DNA of 64,000 nucleotides. Source: Rotaria sp. Silwood1 (Eukaryota > Rotifera > Eurotatoria > Philodinida > Philodinidae). The position numbers and the translations under genes are program-made. Positions 1 through 11,338 of this stretch are shown piece after piece. Below the pieces are notes generated by a model. It saw only the letters and a program-made list of their open reading frames with translations, was not told the DNA's origin and did not search any database. The stretch is taken from assembly GCA_905250075.1 (NCBI GenBank), contig CAJNOP010000003.1:6482262-6546261 (forward strand), written 5' to 3'. Within the stretch, counting starts at the first letter, position 1. The number at the start of each line of letters is the position of its first letter.

Positions 1-1
1 G

Positions 2-184
2 AGGTATACGAAAGGTATAGTTGATAAAACAACTGAAGTCAATCAAGCGATTAATAATACAATGTTTTTCTGTTTATTTGTTGAATGGAAAAATTTTGTC
101 GAAGGATATGAAGAAATTGATACGATAGAGTTAAATATTGAGAGATTGATGGAAATGGAAAATCTTTCGAACATATTTTTGTGA
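2..184 (+). pseudogene. Left-edge ORF fragment, unrecognised
   Basis: A reading frame open from the window edge runs about 60 codons to a TGA at 182-184. The same frame then stays open for roughly 35 more codons to another TGA near 289. The text is protein-like (for example VEWKNFVEGYEEIDTIELN), with acidic and aromatic residues mixed, but matches no family I know. It could be the 3' end of a gene that starts outside the window, or a decayed copy with an in-frame stop. A further open stretch at 305-499 contains a possible splice acceptor (TATTCTGCAG) near 430, but I cannot connect it confidently. Confidence 0.25.
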
Positions 185-499
185 AAAAAACTCGATCTAT
201 TTGATAATAGAATGTTAGAAAATTTTCAAATTATACCATCATTAGATTTAGCGTATGTCTATCCAATTGAACTGAAATTTATTGCTTGATAAGTTTTTCA
301 GAGTTTGACTTTTGAAAATTTTTTCATACATTCAGGTTTTGCTAAGGAAAGACAAATTAAAGAAATAATTTTTCTTGAAATTAGTGCATGTCACATATTG
401 ATTTTCTTCATTCTTTCCTATATTCTGCAGGACATGGTTACTGACGAGGGAACCTCTTCGGATAACCCCATCCGATTTGAATCATTCGTTTGTCTATAA

Positions 500-1779
500 T
501 TATTACATAGGATTCAAAAAAAATTCTAAAAGGATTTGAATGCCTATTGAGATTTGATTAAGCCATCGAATTTCTAATGTGTGTATTTTCTCGAAGTCTA
601 GATAAGAGCTCAGAATTTTGGAACATGTATATTTTCGAATGTGTATCTAAAGCTTCGTGCATAAAGAGAATTCAAGTAGATTAGCTTCTATAAAAAATTC
701 ACAATTTTTGAAAAACCTGTTGGCGATATGAGGCTTTCAAGATATAGACACTTTTCCATTGATAGTGTATACAACATGAATTTTTGAGAGCTTCATATTT
801 TATTTACAAAGTTGGAGATCTAAATTCAAAAATACAAGTTTTCCGAAAACAGCAAATCTCTAGAAAATAGGCATATTAAAAACTGGATAACTTAGTCATA
901 TCTCAATAGGAACCGAAATCATTTTAAAACTTTTATTAGAAGATTATGCAGTGTATCTACGCAAAAAAAAAGTTGAAATAAGACGAGTGATATTTGAAGA
1001 ATTCATGTAAAAAAACGACAAAAAATCTGATTTTAATCGATTTTTTTCTGATAAAACATCAATTGAAATTGCACGATTTTAATCAGATTTTCTGATTATT
1101 AATCAATTTTAATTGCTATGACTATAAAACGCGTTTTTCTACGTTTTTAACTTAGAAATTCCGATTCTTTTATTATTTTTTCTGACTTATCACGTCGGTA
1201 AATGGTAAATGTGGTACAAGCCGTATCTTTGATACACTTCCATATGCGACGTCAATTCATATTTACTCGTGTAAGATAAAACGCCAATAAATTAGATGAA
1301 AATTCATTGAAATAAAGTAATTGATTAAAACCAGATTTTTTTTGTCATTTCTTTTATGTGGAAAGTTCTCTTATCATTCATGATGTTTTGCTGAATGCAA
1401 GACAGAGCATCAAAAAGTTCGTTCTGGCAGGATACATCTTGCAGGACAAGTGACTCTCTTCTGTCCTGACTGCAAAACTATCTTTTCATTGATTGTTTTG
1501 ACAAGGATATGAAACCTGTCTATATATGAGATACTATTTCATATATCATAGACCCTCTCATGATACAAGAAACCATTTATAATAATCATGTTAATAAACC
1601 TTATCACATATTTTCCAGCTGAAATGAGATGAAAAATAAATACAATATTTGACATCCAAAGGGAAAGCAAAACAATAATAATACAAATATAAAGATACGG
1701 AATTTTTAGTGTAATCAATATAAATAGATGGACACCGAGAAAGAATAACTTTTGTTTTTTATTACTCCTTTCTTCAATT
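500..1779. other. AT-rich stretch without a gene
   Basis: No reading frame resembling the coding style of the real genes was found on either strand. A short imperfect inverted repeat (AAATCTGATTTTAATCG near 1022 and CGATTTTAATCAGATTT near 1074) is present. The rest looks like decayed intergenic or repeat DNA. Confidence 0.5.
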
Positions 1780-2068
1780 TTCCATCAGAGCTGAAATAAA
1801 TAATGCTGTCAAATTGACTTGCTGATAAACGTATTCATCTTTGAGTCAATGTCAATCCATCTGGACTAAGTAATCTTTCTACCGAAGTACTAGTTTTTAG
1901 CGTGGCATACAATTTTCTGACATCTATTGATAATAATGGAATATTGCGACAAGTGTCACTACAAGACCAAAACTCTATTGGATCATGATCAATTAGGTTA
2001 CTCAGATGTTTTGCAGGACACGCACCCTGTGATGTTCTATACTTTAAACAAACATAGAATACATACAC
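1780..2068 (-). pseudogene. hAT transposase C-terminal (dimerisation) fragment
   Basis: The minus-strand frame reads DHDPIEFWSCSDTCRNIPLL, then a conserved-looking block (RKLYATLKTSTSVERLLS) and GLTLTQR. This is the order of the hAT-family C-terminal dimerisation domain, in which a D-P-L-E-F-W block precedes PILS..ARKYLAIPATSAxxERxFS and LTxRR. A TGA at 1835-1837 falls where hAT proteins usually have the second R of LTQRR. The frame then continues as IRLSASQFDSIIYF, which still fits the family. Only the last 80-90 residues are present. The DDE catalytic core and zinc finger are absent, so this is a dead fragment. It abuts the foldback repeat at 2063-2815. Confidence 0.7.
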
Positions 2069-2815
2069 ATGTTTGCAAAAACACTTAGAAACATTCTTTC
2101 ATAGATATCACCTTATTTACAAGTGCTCTTCGAATTGTTTTATATTGTAATAGATAGTCCACAAAGAGTACTATACAACAGTATAATTTCATATTCTCTT
2201 TCTTCACTGCCAGAAGAGATATTATAGAAATATCTCGTTTTCTTGGACATAGCAGAATTATTTGTAATGGATATTTCAACTTTTTCGACTTTTCACCTGA
2301 AAAATGTTGAAGTTCACCAGTCTTTTTTTAGGGTGTGGGTGTAGGGTGTGAAGTATGGGGAGGGGGGAGGGTGTACACCCTCCAATAGTAGAAAATTTTC
2401 AACTGTTTTCATTGACAACAGTAGATCTTCTGTACATTTTGCCGCTTTTGTGCGAGATTTCGTTGCAAATATTACCTTTACACCCCCTCAAAAAACTTCT
2501 CACACTCCCTAATTTTAGGCCCTTCGCATGACCTTTACCCACACCCACATCCTAAAAAAAGACTGATGAACTCCAACATTTTTCAGGTGAAAAGTCGACA
2601 AAGTTGAAATATCCATTACAAATAATTATGCTAGGTCTAAGAAAACGAGATATTTGTATAATATCTCTTCTAGAAGTGAATAAAGAGAATATGAAATTAT
2701 ACGGTTGTATAGTACTTTTCGTGGACTCTATCACAATATATAACAATTCAAAGAGCACTTGTAAATAACATGATATCTGTGGAAGATGGTTTCCAAGTTT
2801 TTTTCAAACAACTGT
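2063..2815. repeat. Foldback repeat with about 270-bp inverted arms
   Basis: The left arm (about 2063-2340) is repeated in reverse complement at about 2540-2815. Examples are TTTTCACCTGAAAAATGTTG against CAACATTTTTCAGGTGAAAA, and ATTTACAAGTGCTCTT against AAGAGCACTTGTAAAT. The arms differ by scattered substitutions, so the copy is not very recent. The unpaired centre is bounded by G-rich and C-rich blocks near 2330-2385 and 2480-2560. These contain GTGTGGGTGTAGGGTGTG and keep partial complementarity. Short ORFs inside both arms are the same sequence read from opposite strands and look like by-products. The structure fits a non-autonomous foldback/MITE element. I could not identify a target-site duplication. 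Confidence 0.75.
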
Positions 2816-3929
2816 AGCTCACTAAATCAATAAAAGAAAAGCACAATCAAATCTATGTTTTTTAAAGTCTGCTGTGCCATCCATGACTCAATCAGACATG
2901 TTGTGTTAAAATAAAATTATGTCTTTCTAAAACCGTCTTTGTTTTCTTTCTTCAAAGTTTTCGATTTGAACGATAGAATTTTAATTCTTTACTTGGACAT
3001 CTAAAGTAAATTATGTAACAAGTCAAACAAATTACAAGTCAAGATTGTCTAACCTGTTGATGAATGTTAACACTTTGATATTAGTAGTATTTCAACAATA
3101 AAAAGTAAAGAAAGAAACAGTTTCTGTATTTATACCATGTTATATTTAAACTTGTTGTCAATTAGTTATTAAAAAGTATTTTGTATTGCTTTCAAAGTAT
3201 CATGCAAATTTCTTTAAAGAATTCAACAAAAAAATTGCATTTTGTAACATCTCTCTAATCCTTCCTAACTTTGTATTGGTATCAAACGCTATAATAAATA
3301 TTTGAAACATTGATTTTGATTGGAAGAACAGATAACGATTATACAAAAAATTAATTGCGGCGATATGCTCAATAGTAAGGTTTCACGGTAGTCTACTCCA
3401 ATAATAATGTGAAAATGAGCGAAATGTAATAGATATTCTTTTATTCAATGCTATTTAAAAAGATTTGCTTTTTGCATGAAATGAAAAAAATATTATAGTA
3501 AAATGTATAAAGATTCAAAGTCTCGTATGCTTCTAATAATAAACTAGTTCATGATGAATTTAATTAACAACTTAATAAGAGTTTTTCAAATATGCATAAA
3601 TACCGTGTCATAAAATTTCACTTTGGAGCGATTTCATGACTCAGACATGTTATTTAATCAATTTTATCACTGTAAAACACTCGTTCGAAGGAACATTTTA
3701 ATGAATATTAATAGTAAAAATATCAACTCAAATAAATCTTAAATATTTTCAAAGATTCTTTATCAATTTGAAAATTTTTACAAAGAATATACTTTTTTGA
3801 AATCTATTGTAACGAAATACTTATATTCAGATTGATGTTATTAAAATAAATTGAATAAATGAATTAAATTTATTTCTGTTTCATGAATAGAACTCTCGAG
3901 CAAAGGAAGTGTATTAGGTCTTGTTTTTA
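2816..3929. other. Intergenic, no gene seen
   Basis: AT-rich sequence with no coding-like frame on either strand. It separates the foldback repeat from the 3' end of the first intact gene. Confidence 0.5.
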
Positions 3930-5965
3930 TTAATCATGTGATTCTGATGATACAACAGGAATTTTAGGTATTTGTTTTGGTTCATGACGAAGACGAACAG
4001 TAACAGTATTTTCATTATTAGTTGAAAATGATGTTGCACTAATACGTCGAGATGAATTCGAACTATAGTCTTTCGATAATTTTTTATTTGTCGATGATGA
4101 ACTTGATCTAATAGCAAAATCTTTTTTATCAAGATAATTATTTGAACTAGAAAATCAAATAAATAATATTTTTTATTTCGTTTCAATAAAAGCTTTTTTT
4201 TTTATTACTGTATATCGATTTGTTGTTTTTTATGATTACTGGGTATACGAGGATGATTAGGTTTTTTAGAAGTAAAATAACCTGTATTTAATGAACGAGC
4301 TGTTGGACGTGGAGTTTTCAAAAATTTTGCATATGTAAAATAATCTCTTGGATCATTTAAACCTAAATAAGAAAAATGGATCAAATGAAAATGCGCAGTT
4401 TGAATTTTTCTTCTTTTTTTAAATATATTTTATATATTTGTTAGTTTACTTACGAAATTCGGGTTTGCAGAGTAAATCTATAATAAAGAATTATAACACA
4501 AAGAAACAAAAAGAACATTCCAGTGTATAACAAAAAACAACGCAAATCAAGTGAAAATTCTCGTGCTGATATAAATTGAAACATATTTTCTTTCTTACCA
4601 AGTTTATATGCAGGTAAATCTATGGTATTCTATCGATTTAGACAAATGAAATAAATAATTCATTAATATACCTGCATTAAAACGTCTAGTTAAAACTTGT
4701 ACATAAGCATTTGTATGACGTGCTTTCGTATCTCCCATGTCATAAATCTAAAATTTTAATAAAATAACAAAAGCAAAAAGATAAACTTTTTCTCTTTTAT
4801 TTACATGACATTTTTCTAATAAATATAATTTTTGACCATGTGTTAATGCCGGATTACGATAGATTCCACTTTGTCTCCAACGTTTATTTGATGGTTCTTT
4901 AATATGAAATTGTTGTAAACCAAGTTTAGGTCGTTGTGATTTTTCTACAACATAATGGTAATATTGCCAAAGTGATTCAGCAAATGTTGGATCAGTTTGA
5001 CATTCATCAATCAGTTTATCATAGGTGCCTGAAGCAGATTGAGAACGACGATGAGGTGATGATGAAAGATTTCGTTTTTTATGAAATGGTCTAGCTGTTT
5101 GTGGTCGACCTTATTATCAGAAAAATTTGATATTTTATTCAAAAGAAAATGAAAGAAAATGATACTAACGAGATCGTAGCGTCATATTTGTTTCAATAAT
5201 AGGTTGATCTGTTGTATTGTCAACTGAGTGTGAACCTTTACACATACGATTATGCCAATATTTGTTTTGACCCTGAATAATTTAAGAAAAAGAAGAAAAA
5301 CGAAGACCAACAACAAACAACACCGAATGCTAACTGTAAACATACTTTCGAAATGTCGATAAGGATCAACCGGTATTCTTGGTAATAGAAGTTTACTATA
5401 AGAAGATTTTTTTAATCTTTTTTCTCAAGTAAATATTTTTTTATAATTATCAACAAACTGTGAATGTTTTGATTTTGGTTCTTGTTCAGATTCAAGAATA
5501 GCTTCGTAAAATGTTTTATAATCTTCTTCAGATGGACGTGTAGTTTCTTTCGGTAAAATTTTTCCGCGTAAATGTGACTAAAAGTTAAATAAAAAAATGA
5601 ATAAAAAATAGAATCTCATTAATTTATATTTCATCTTTCCATACAAATTTATATCGTTGATTGAGTAAAATTAAACCTGTACTTGTGTTTGATATATCAT
5701 AGAAGCCAGCAAATGGACTGGAATAAGGCCATTCATTCTGTGTTGAGTAGCTTGCTCTATGTATTATTATTATTATTATGCATTTATAAGGTTGCTACTT
5801 ATTATGTGTGAAAATGAAACGCAGAAAAAAAAAGAAAAAAGAAATTGAATATATTATTTACCGGGAAAATAATTTCAAGTATTCTTCACGTGTCTTACCG
5901 GGTCCGATACCCGTATAAGATTCGTTAAGTCTGCCCAATTGTCGAAATATTGTTTCTGTCGACAT
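3930..5965 (-). CDS. Unrecognised basic protein, about 11 exons
   Basis: I do not recognise the family. The start MSTETIFRQLGRLNESYTGI is on a short first exon with a GT donor. About ten further exons joined by 50-90 base introns give roughly 400 residues. Readable blocks in order are REEYLKLFSRASYSTQNEWP, a K/E-rich segment (LPKETTRPSEEDYKTFYEAI), a basic Ser/Arg segment (RPFHKKRNLSSSPHRRSQSA), ESLWQYYHYVVEKSQRP, TKARHTNAYVQVLTRRF, NDPRDYFTYAKFLKTPRP, and a Ser-rich tail ending SSESHD. There is no signal peptide, membrane segment or known motif. One exon must use an internal donor (RIP then GQNKYW) to stay in frame. It lies in the same orientation as tektin and a coiled-coil gene, and the composition would suit a microtubule-associated or axonemal protein. 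That is inference only. Confidence 0.7.
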
Positions 5966-6375
5966 ACGTTTCTCCTTTCCTTCCAATGGCTCCTGTCAAC
6001 AAGCAAGAAACAGCAATATGATTATTTTTTTCAATTAACTTCAATCTTTTTTTTATGATCTACGTCGAATGACGTTTCTTTTTACTCGTAACTGTTGTTT
6101 TTCTTTTACTTGACAAAGAAAATTTTGTTCGATGAGAACTTGTCGATTGATCGTTGTATCGAAAGAAAAAGTGTTGGACAATTCAATGTGCGTAGAAATG
6201 CCATTAAGAGCATACATGTGTGAATGTGCGAAGCACTTCAAGTATTGGTAGGGGCGGACATATGTAATATATTTCATTTTTCTTCGTTTTTTTTTTCTTC
6301 AAGTAAAATGCAATTAAAAACGGAAATCAAAGTTATAAAACACGGAAGACAAAAAAACACTAATACGAAAAATTT

Positions 6376-6621
6376 CTATGCATAACTAGTTGGTGTTCGA
6401 GATAATATTTCGAATTTACAATCTGATTTATTATTATCATCGCGTTCATTTTCATTGTGAATTATATAACTATCATAATCAGATGGTTGACGATATATCA
6501 GAAAGACAAGCATTGTTAAAATAATTATAAATAAAAACATAGCTGGAACAAATATAGCTACAAATATTTGAGCATTAAACTGCCCATTAAATAGTTGATT
6601 ATCATTGGTTGAAGTCGACAT
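6376..6621 (-). CDS. Small single-pass membrane protein, 81 aa
   Basis: An intronless 81-residue ORF starts MSTSTNDNQLFNGQFNAQ, followed by one strongly hydrophobic helix (FVAIFVPAMFLFIIILTMLV, residues about 19-41) and the basic-polar exit YRQPSDYD. The short cytoplasm-like tail is rich in N, D and E (NENERDDNNKSD). The frame remains open upstream to another Met, with a possible acceptor near 6675, so an extra 5' exon cannot be excluded. I do not recognise the family. Architecture resembles small integral membrane proteins with an extracellular N-terminus. The hydrophobic helix followed by a charged tail is the main reason to accept it as real. Confidence 0.45.
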   Translation of the reverse strand: MSTSTNDNQLFNGQFNAQIFVAIFVPAMFLFIIILTMLVFLIYRQPSDYDSYIIHNENERDDNNKSDCKFEILSRTPTSYA

Positions 6622-7293
6622 TGATTGAAAATACTTGATGCATAATCCGTAAGAATATGGTGAATCTTTAAAAAAAAGTACAAAAGAAAAGCAAAATAAC
6701 AAACCTTGATAAATTTTTATGTGATATTTACTTTGTCGAAAGCTTTTGTTGCTCGTAGGTTGAAATTTTTATTCACGTAGTTATAGTTGAATCTTTATCA
6801 AAAAGAAATAGAATAGTATTCAATTGAATTAATATTCAAGCTGAAGTGAACTATATAAAAATCGTTTAATCGATGGGAAGAATAAATAGTTCTAGGACGT
6901 AAATTTTGAAAAATGATATTGACTACAACATTTGTACATGCATCGTATACATGATTATATGTGACATTCTTTTGATTTAATCGATTATATTCTTTCTCTT
7001 TCTCTCTTTCCTTCATCATCATCCTCTCCAATAGAAAGATGAATTCTTTTTTATTCTTGTTCAATATACATGAATCGCTACGTAACTACCACTCAGAGTA
7101 GATTATTTCTTATTTGACTCAGTCAATTCATTCACTCAAGTCTCATGCCAATCATAACCGATCTTCATCCATATACACAATCACATATATATATATAGCA
7201 AGTAGAACAACAAAAAAAGAAAAACGAGAAAAAAAAAGAGGCTTTATAGACCAAGGTTATAAAAGAAAAAAAAACACGTGTGGATGTATAGTT
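6622..7293. other. Intergenic, no gene seen
   Basis: Short frames here are low-complexity (K/E/R-rich) and look like by-products of AT-rich DNA. No coding-like segment found. Confidence 0.45.
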
Positions 7294-9170
7294 TTACACT
7301 TCTGTACATATTTTATGACTAGTCGAACTAATATTTGGTCGTTCTACAATTGTCAATGATTTGGAATGCGACATTGTTGACCTTGCCGATGGAACTGATG
7401 ATGGATTTAGAATTACCGCAGATGAATGTTTTCGTCTTGGTAATGGATCTGAATTTCCATCGAAACTAACATGATCACCATTCATACTAATAGGACGAAG
7501 ATTCGTCATTGAATTTGATTGTAAAATAAAACTACCCCTTGGTGTTGTTACTATTGAACCAGGTCGTTTTTTCCGTGCTATAGAAGATTTTCGTCGTACA
7601 ACAGGTAAATGATTAGGTGTTTGATTTATTGCATTAATATCATATAAGCGTGCCAGTAAATGACGTTTTCGATGTTCAATTACAATAACACAAACTCGAT
7701 AGAATTGTAATAGAACAACAAGAAAATTTTTGGTCGTAAAAAATACATTTGATTGTGAAATTATTTTATAATGAATTATTAAACCAAGACGAAGACAAAG
7801 GAATGGACCATCTTGTAAAAGAATTGTAGTTGACAGAGCCTAATATATAATTATGTTAATTTAATTTCTTTTGTAAAAGAAAAACAATAAAAAAAATAAA
7901 AAAAATTTTACCCATAGTTCAGTTTCCCAAAATAATCGACAACCAAAACATGTTTCAATTTCTTTTGAATCTGTTCGTCCAAAAACTACTGTACGTTTTT
8001 TACGTGTTTTTGTTGATGTAACAACAAGTGTGAATTGCATTAAACTTATTGACCAAGCTGTTAAAATAAGATGTATTATAGTTAGATTACGTTGAACATC
8101 ATGTTCTTTAAATGCTTCAAATAATTCAATTATATCCGCTGTTTAAAATAAATGAAAACTAACGAAACAAACACGAAACATGAAAAACAATTTTACCTGC
8201 TGTACCAATATAGACAAGTAATAATTGAGAAAGTTGATCACGTGTCATTGTTTTTCCGACGGGTAATAACCAACGTCCAATAATAAGAACAAGAAGAAGT
8301 GTTTGTTCAACAATTTGTGTCCACATTTCAGCTGGAATTTTCCATGGAACGAGCTATTTTAGAAAATAATACAATGTATAAATTATTATAAAAAAAAGAA
8401 ATACGATAGAAATTTTTTTATTTTTTTTTACTGGTATTGTATCTTCAGTATCAAGATGAGTAATTCCTTGTGATACCGGAATTAAACCAAGTACTTGTGT
8501 TACATTAAATTTTGATCGTCTTTCGGCAAGATCAAGTTCAAGAAACCATACACTTGGTATAACAGTACATAAATAAAAGAATACGGATGGACAAAACCTA
8601 AAATTGATAAGACAATGATCAATAAAATCAACATATTCAATCCATGATTACCATTTCCATTCGTGACCATTATTAACATAGAGTGTAACGAAAAATTCAG
8701 CCGGGATACCAAAAAGACTTCATACGTAGAAGAAAGAAAAAAACGAATTAAGTAAAAAAACAAAGCTTTTTCGTTTTATATTCTACGTGATAGCTTGAAA
8801 CCAATATTTGTTTTGTTTATATACTAATGCTACTCGCCAAATAGCTGCAATGCCATGAATAGCAAATAGTATTCGAGCCGCTGCTGCCGCTGTAATGGCA
8901 ACAAATTCGGACATAATCCACTAGAAAAAAGAAGCAAATTAAACTTTTGATTTTTTACTACTACGAATTAGAAGTGTTCAAGCTAGATCAGCTAAATCAA
9001 TCAATATCAGAATAGTATCCAAAAAAGGAGAAAGAAAAGAATAGATATTAGATATGATTTGTCCAAACAAAAAGATAATGAGAACAGATTACATCATATT
9101 GATTAGGAAGAAAATGTCTTACTTTTGCATTCTTAGAACGTGAACGATATTTTGATATTTTTCTAGCCAT
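7294..9170 (-). CDS. TMEM26: TMEM26-family multipass membrane protein
   Basis: Seven exons encode about 430 residues. The sequence aligns along its length with vertebrate TMEM26: ARILFAIHGIAAIWRVALVY (first helix), EWKWFCPSVFFYLCTVIPSV, LIIGRWLLPVGKTMTRDQLS, QLLLVYIGTADIIELFEA, LLQDGPFLCLRLGLIIHYKI and FFTTKNFLVVLLQFYRVCVI. Several hydrophobic helices are evident. The C-terminal tail is Ser/Arg-rich and divergent, as in other members. TMEM26 is a plasma-membrane protein of unclear function. The homologous core begins at MSEFVAIT on the second exon. The chosen start (9168-9170) lies on a 16-codon first exon (MARKISKYRSRSKNAK) with a GTAAGA donor and an in-frame stop upstream. All introns are short. 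An alternative first exon may exist at 10067-10150. Confidence 0.88.
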
Positions 9171-9971
9171 GACGCCATTGACAACGAATAATTAAATTTT
9201 ATAATACTTCTTTTTCAATATATACCAAACTGAGGACAAAAAGGAAGTATCCATGTACAACAGGTCGTCAGACTAACTTTATCGAATGTTACTGTTTTTG
9301 CATATACTAATGGGATAGATCAAAACATGTCTGTTGAAGCTATCATATAGAATATATACCCATTGTATCCATGAATATGTAATGTCTTTCCCCTATTTTT
9401 TTTCTTTTTTTTTCGTAATGGGATTATCGGTATAAAAAAATAGGACGATGTATCTATCATATATAAGTAGAGAAATCTTATTCACCTACCTATTACATAT
9501 TATTCATGACTGATCTTGTTGTTGATTCAGAAATTCTATTCAACCCAAATGCTTTTTTTTTATCGGGTCAGTTGAATATCTATACAAAATATATTTTCGC
9601 CCGACCATTATGATTCACATAATACATTCACTAATTAATCTACTTCATCTATTCCTCATTGTTACATATGCTCATGTGTATGCACACACTTGATTAATTT
9701 CAGTAGAGCATGTCCGAATCGTACAATGTTGTTCTAACATAAAGTATCCGACAAGAGTACTTATTCTTTTCTTGTACTTTTTTATTGCTTGTATACTTCT
9801 CTCTCTCTGTATTTGTGTACATATCAGTTCGAATACAAGCATTAGTACATACTTAATCGGATGACGGCATCTGACAATCATGATCAACTGATCTTTTCAT
9901 TCTATTGTAAGGATATTGATGATATCTTATGACCTCAGAAACAAAGAACCAAAAGTTTAACAAGTCTCTGT

Positions 9972-10007
<36 letters not shown>

Positions 10008-10066
10008 AGATTGTTGGATACATTGTCATCTGTGTTCTATAAACAGATGGTGATCGAATAACTTAC
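9171..10066. other. Upstream region of TMEM26
   Basis: No coding frame stands out. It contains an ATT trinucleotide run at about 9975-10006 and would be intron if the exon at 10067-10150 belongs to TMEM26. Confidence 0.4.
9975..10006. repeat. (ATT)n microsatellite
   Basis: About ten tandem ATT/TAT triplets on the plus strand. Confidence 0.9.
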
Positions 10067-10150
10067 TGATAAAGGATGTTGCTTATCTTGAAGTAAATGT
10101 TGATCAATAGTTGGAATGGATTGAAATAATGTTCCTCGACGCAAGCGCAT
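10067..10150 (-). CDS. Candidate upstream or alternative first exon
   Basis: An 84-base open segment begins with ATG and encodes MRLRRGTLFQSIPTIDQHLL followed by QDKQHPLS. It ends exactly at a strong donor (TCA|GTAAGT) in phase 0. No complete gene follows before TMEM26. The TMEM26 exon that carries WIMSEF is also entered in phase 0, so this could be an alternative first exon giving a different cytoplasmic N-terminus. Support is only codon quality plus the splice signal. Confidence 0.35.
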
Positions 10151-11338
10151 TCTAATAGTTTCTTTTTAGTGTCAATTATAATGTAATAATCACTAACAAT
10201 GTTTGCATTTTTCGTGTGCAAACTCTATTTTCTCAATTTATTCATCATCAAACAATGAAATATTCTAATAAATGAGAAAAAAAAAGATTGAATACATTTA
10301 TGGATGTAATAAGAAAAAAAAGTAATTCTGAATCAATTGCTTTTCTTAGCATGTTGTTTGTGTCGAGTACAAAAAGTGAACAAATATAAGAGCAGATGGA
10401 AAGATGTACCAAATAATAGCAAACAATGATTTATTAGATCCATCAAATAGTTGTAAGGGTACTTGACAAGGAATCATAAGATATCAGTCATTTATTCATT
10501 GAAATCTAATGCTGATTCTTATCAGATTCTTGAACTAATCTAGTTTGCTTGTTTTCGTATTTGTTGTCACTGTTTGATAGAATAATAATTTACGTTACTT
10601 ATTTTACATATGTTCGATAAATGATAATTTGAAGATAGCTATTTCATATTGGAAAAAACATCACATCTATCAGAAGGATGAAAATTTTGATAGAAATTTT
10701 AGTGTTGCCGACAATTTTTCATGTAAATCTACTGGTTTAGATTCCAACTTTTCAAGAAATTAATTAATTTAAGACAGTCTTCTATTATGAGGAACTTTTT
10801 ATTGCGATGAGAAGTTAAATTTATTTTAACATTACTTCAAATAACAGTATGATGATTATTCAAAGATTGTTCTAGATAAAAAGTAGCGTTGCATGCAATC
10901 ATAAGGACGGAACAAAGATATTTTACTCAAATGAGAAATAAAAAGAATTCGAATTTTATCAAAATATAAAAGTAGATGTAGCAACTAAGCACATTTTACA
11001 TAAATGAGAAGATTTGATGGTCTAATTAACTAATATAAAATAATACTAAGTAAAGGCTCATTCTATAATATTAATATGATAAAATTAAGGTATTTTATTA
11101 TATGAGGTCAGAGACTGTTTTCTTGTAAACATAATCAATCGAACATGCAGACAATTCTATACATGTCAATAAATAAAATAAAATTCACTCATGAATTGAG
11201 TTTAACAAAAAAATATATAGCATCAGATTCATTAGTATGATCGAATATAAACTGCAAATATCAATGTTGATAAAACAGTGTACTGTCTGAGTGTTTTATT
11301 TGATCCTCATGATGATAGAATACATTTTATATTTGATG
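10151..11338. other. Intergenic, no gene seen
   Basis: AT-rich sequence without a coding-like frame, lying between the candidate exon and the 3' end of the tektin gene. Confidence 0.5.

Noticed and set aside
1022-1091. Short inverted repeat AAATCTGATTTTAATCG
   Set aside because: It is 17 bp in very AT-rich DNA with low sequence complexity and may be chance.
2085-2758. Two minus-strand ORFs (2085-2279 and 2552-2758) as separate genes
   Set aside because: They lie in opposite arms of one inverted repeat, so they are the same DNA read from different strands. No family match.
3914-4186. 90-codon minus-strand ORF at the 3' end of the first gene
   Set aside because: The correct frame in this exon is the one reading SSNNYLDKKDFAIRS and ending SSESHD. 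The longer ORF is a shifted frame rich in K/I/L.
5341-5400. Apparent frameshift in the gene at 3930-5965
   Set aside because: Using the donor GTTGATCC after RIP, instead of a later GTATG, restores the frame to GQNKYWHNRM. No frameshift is needed.
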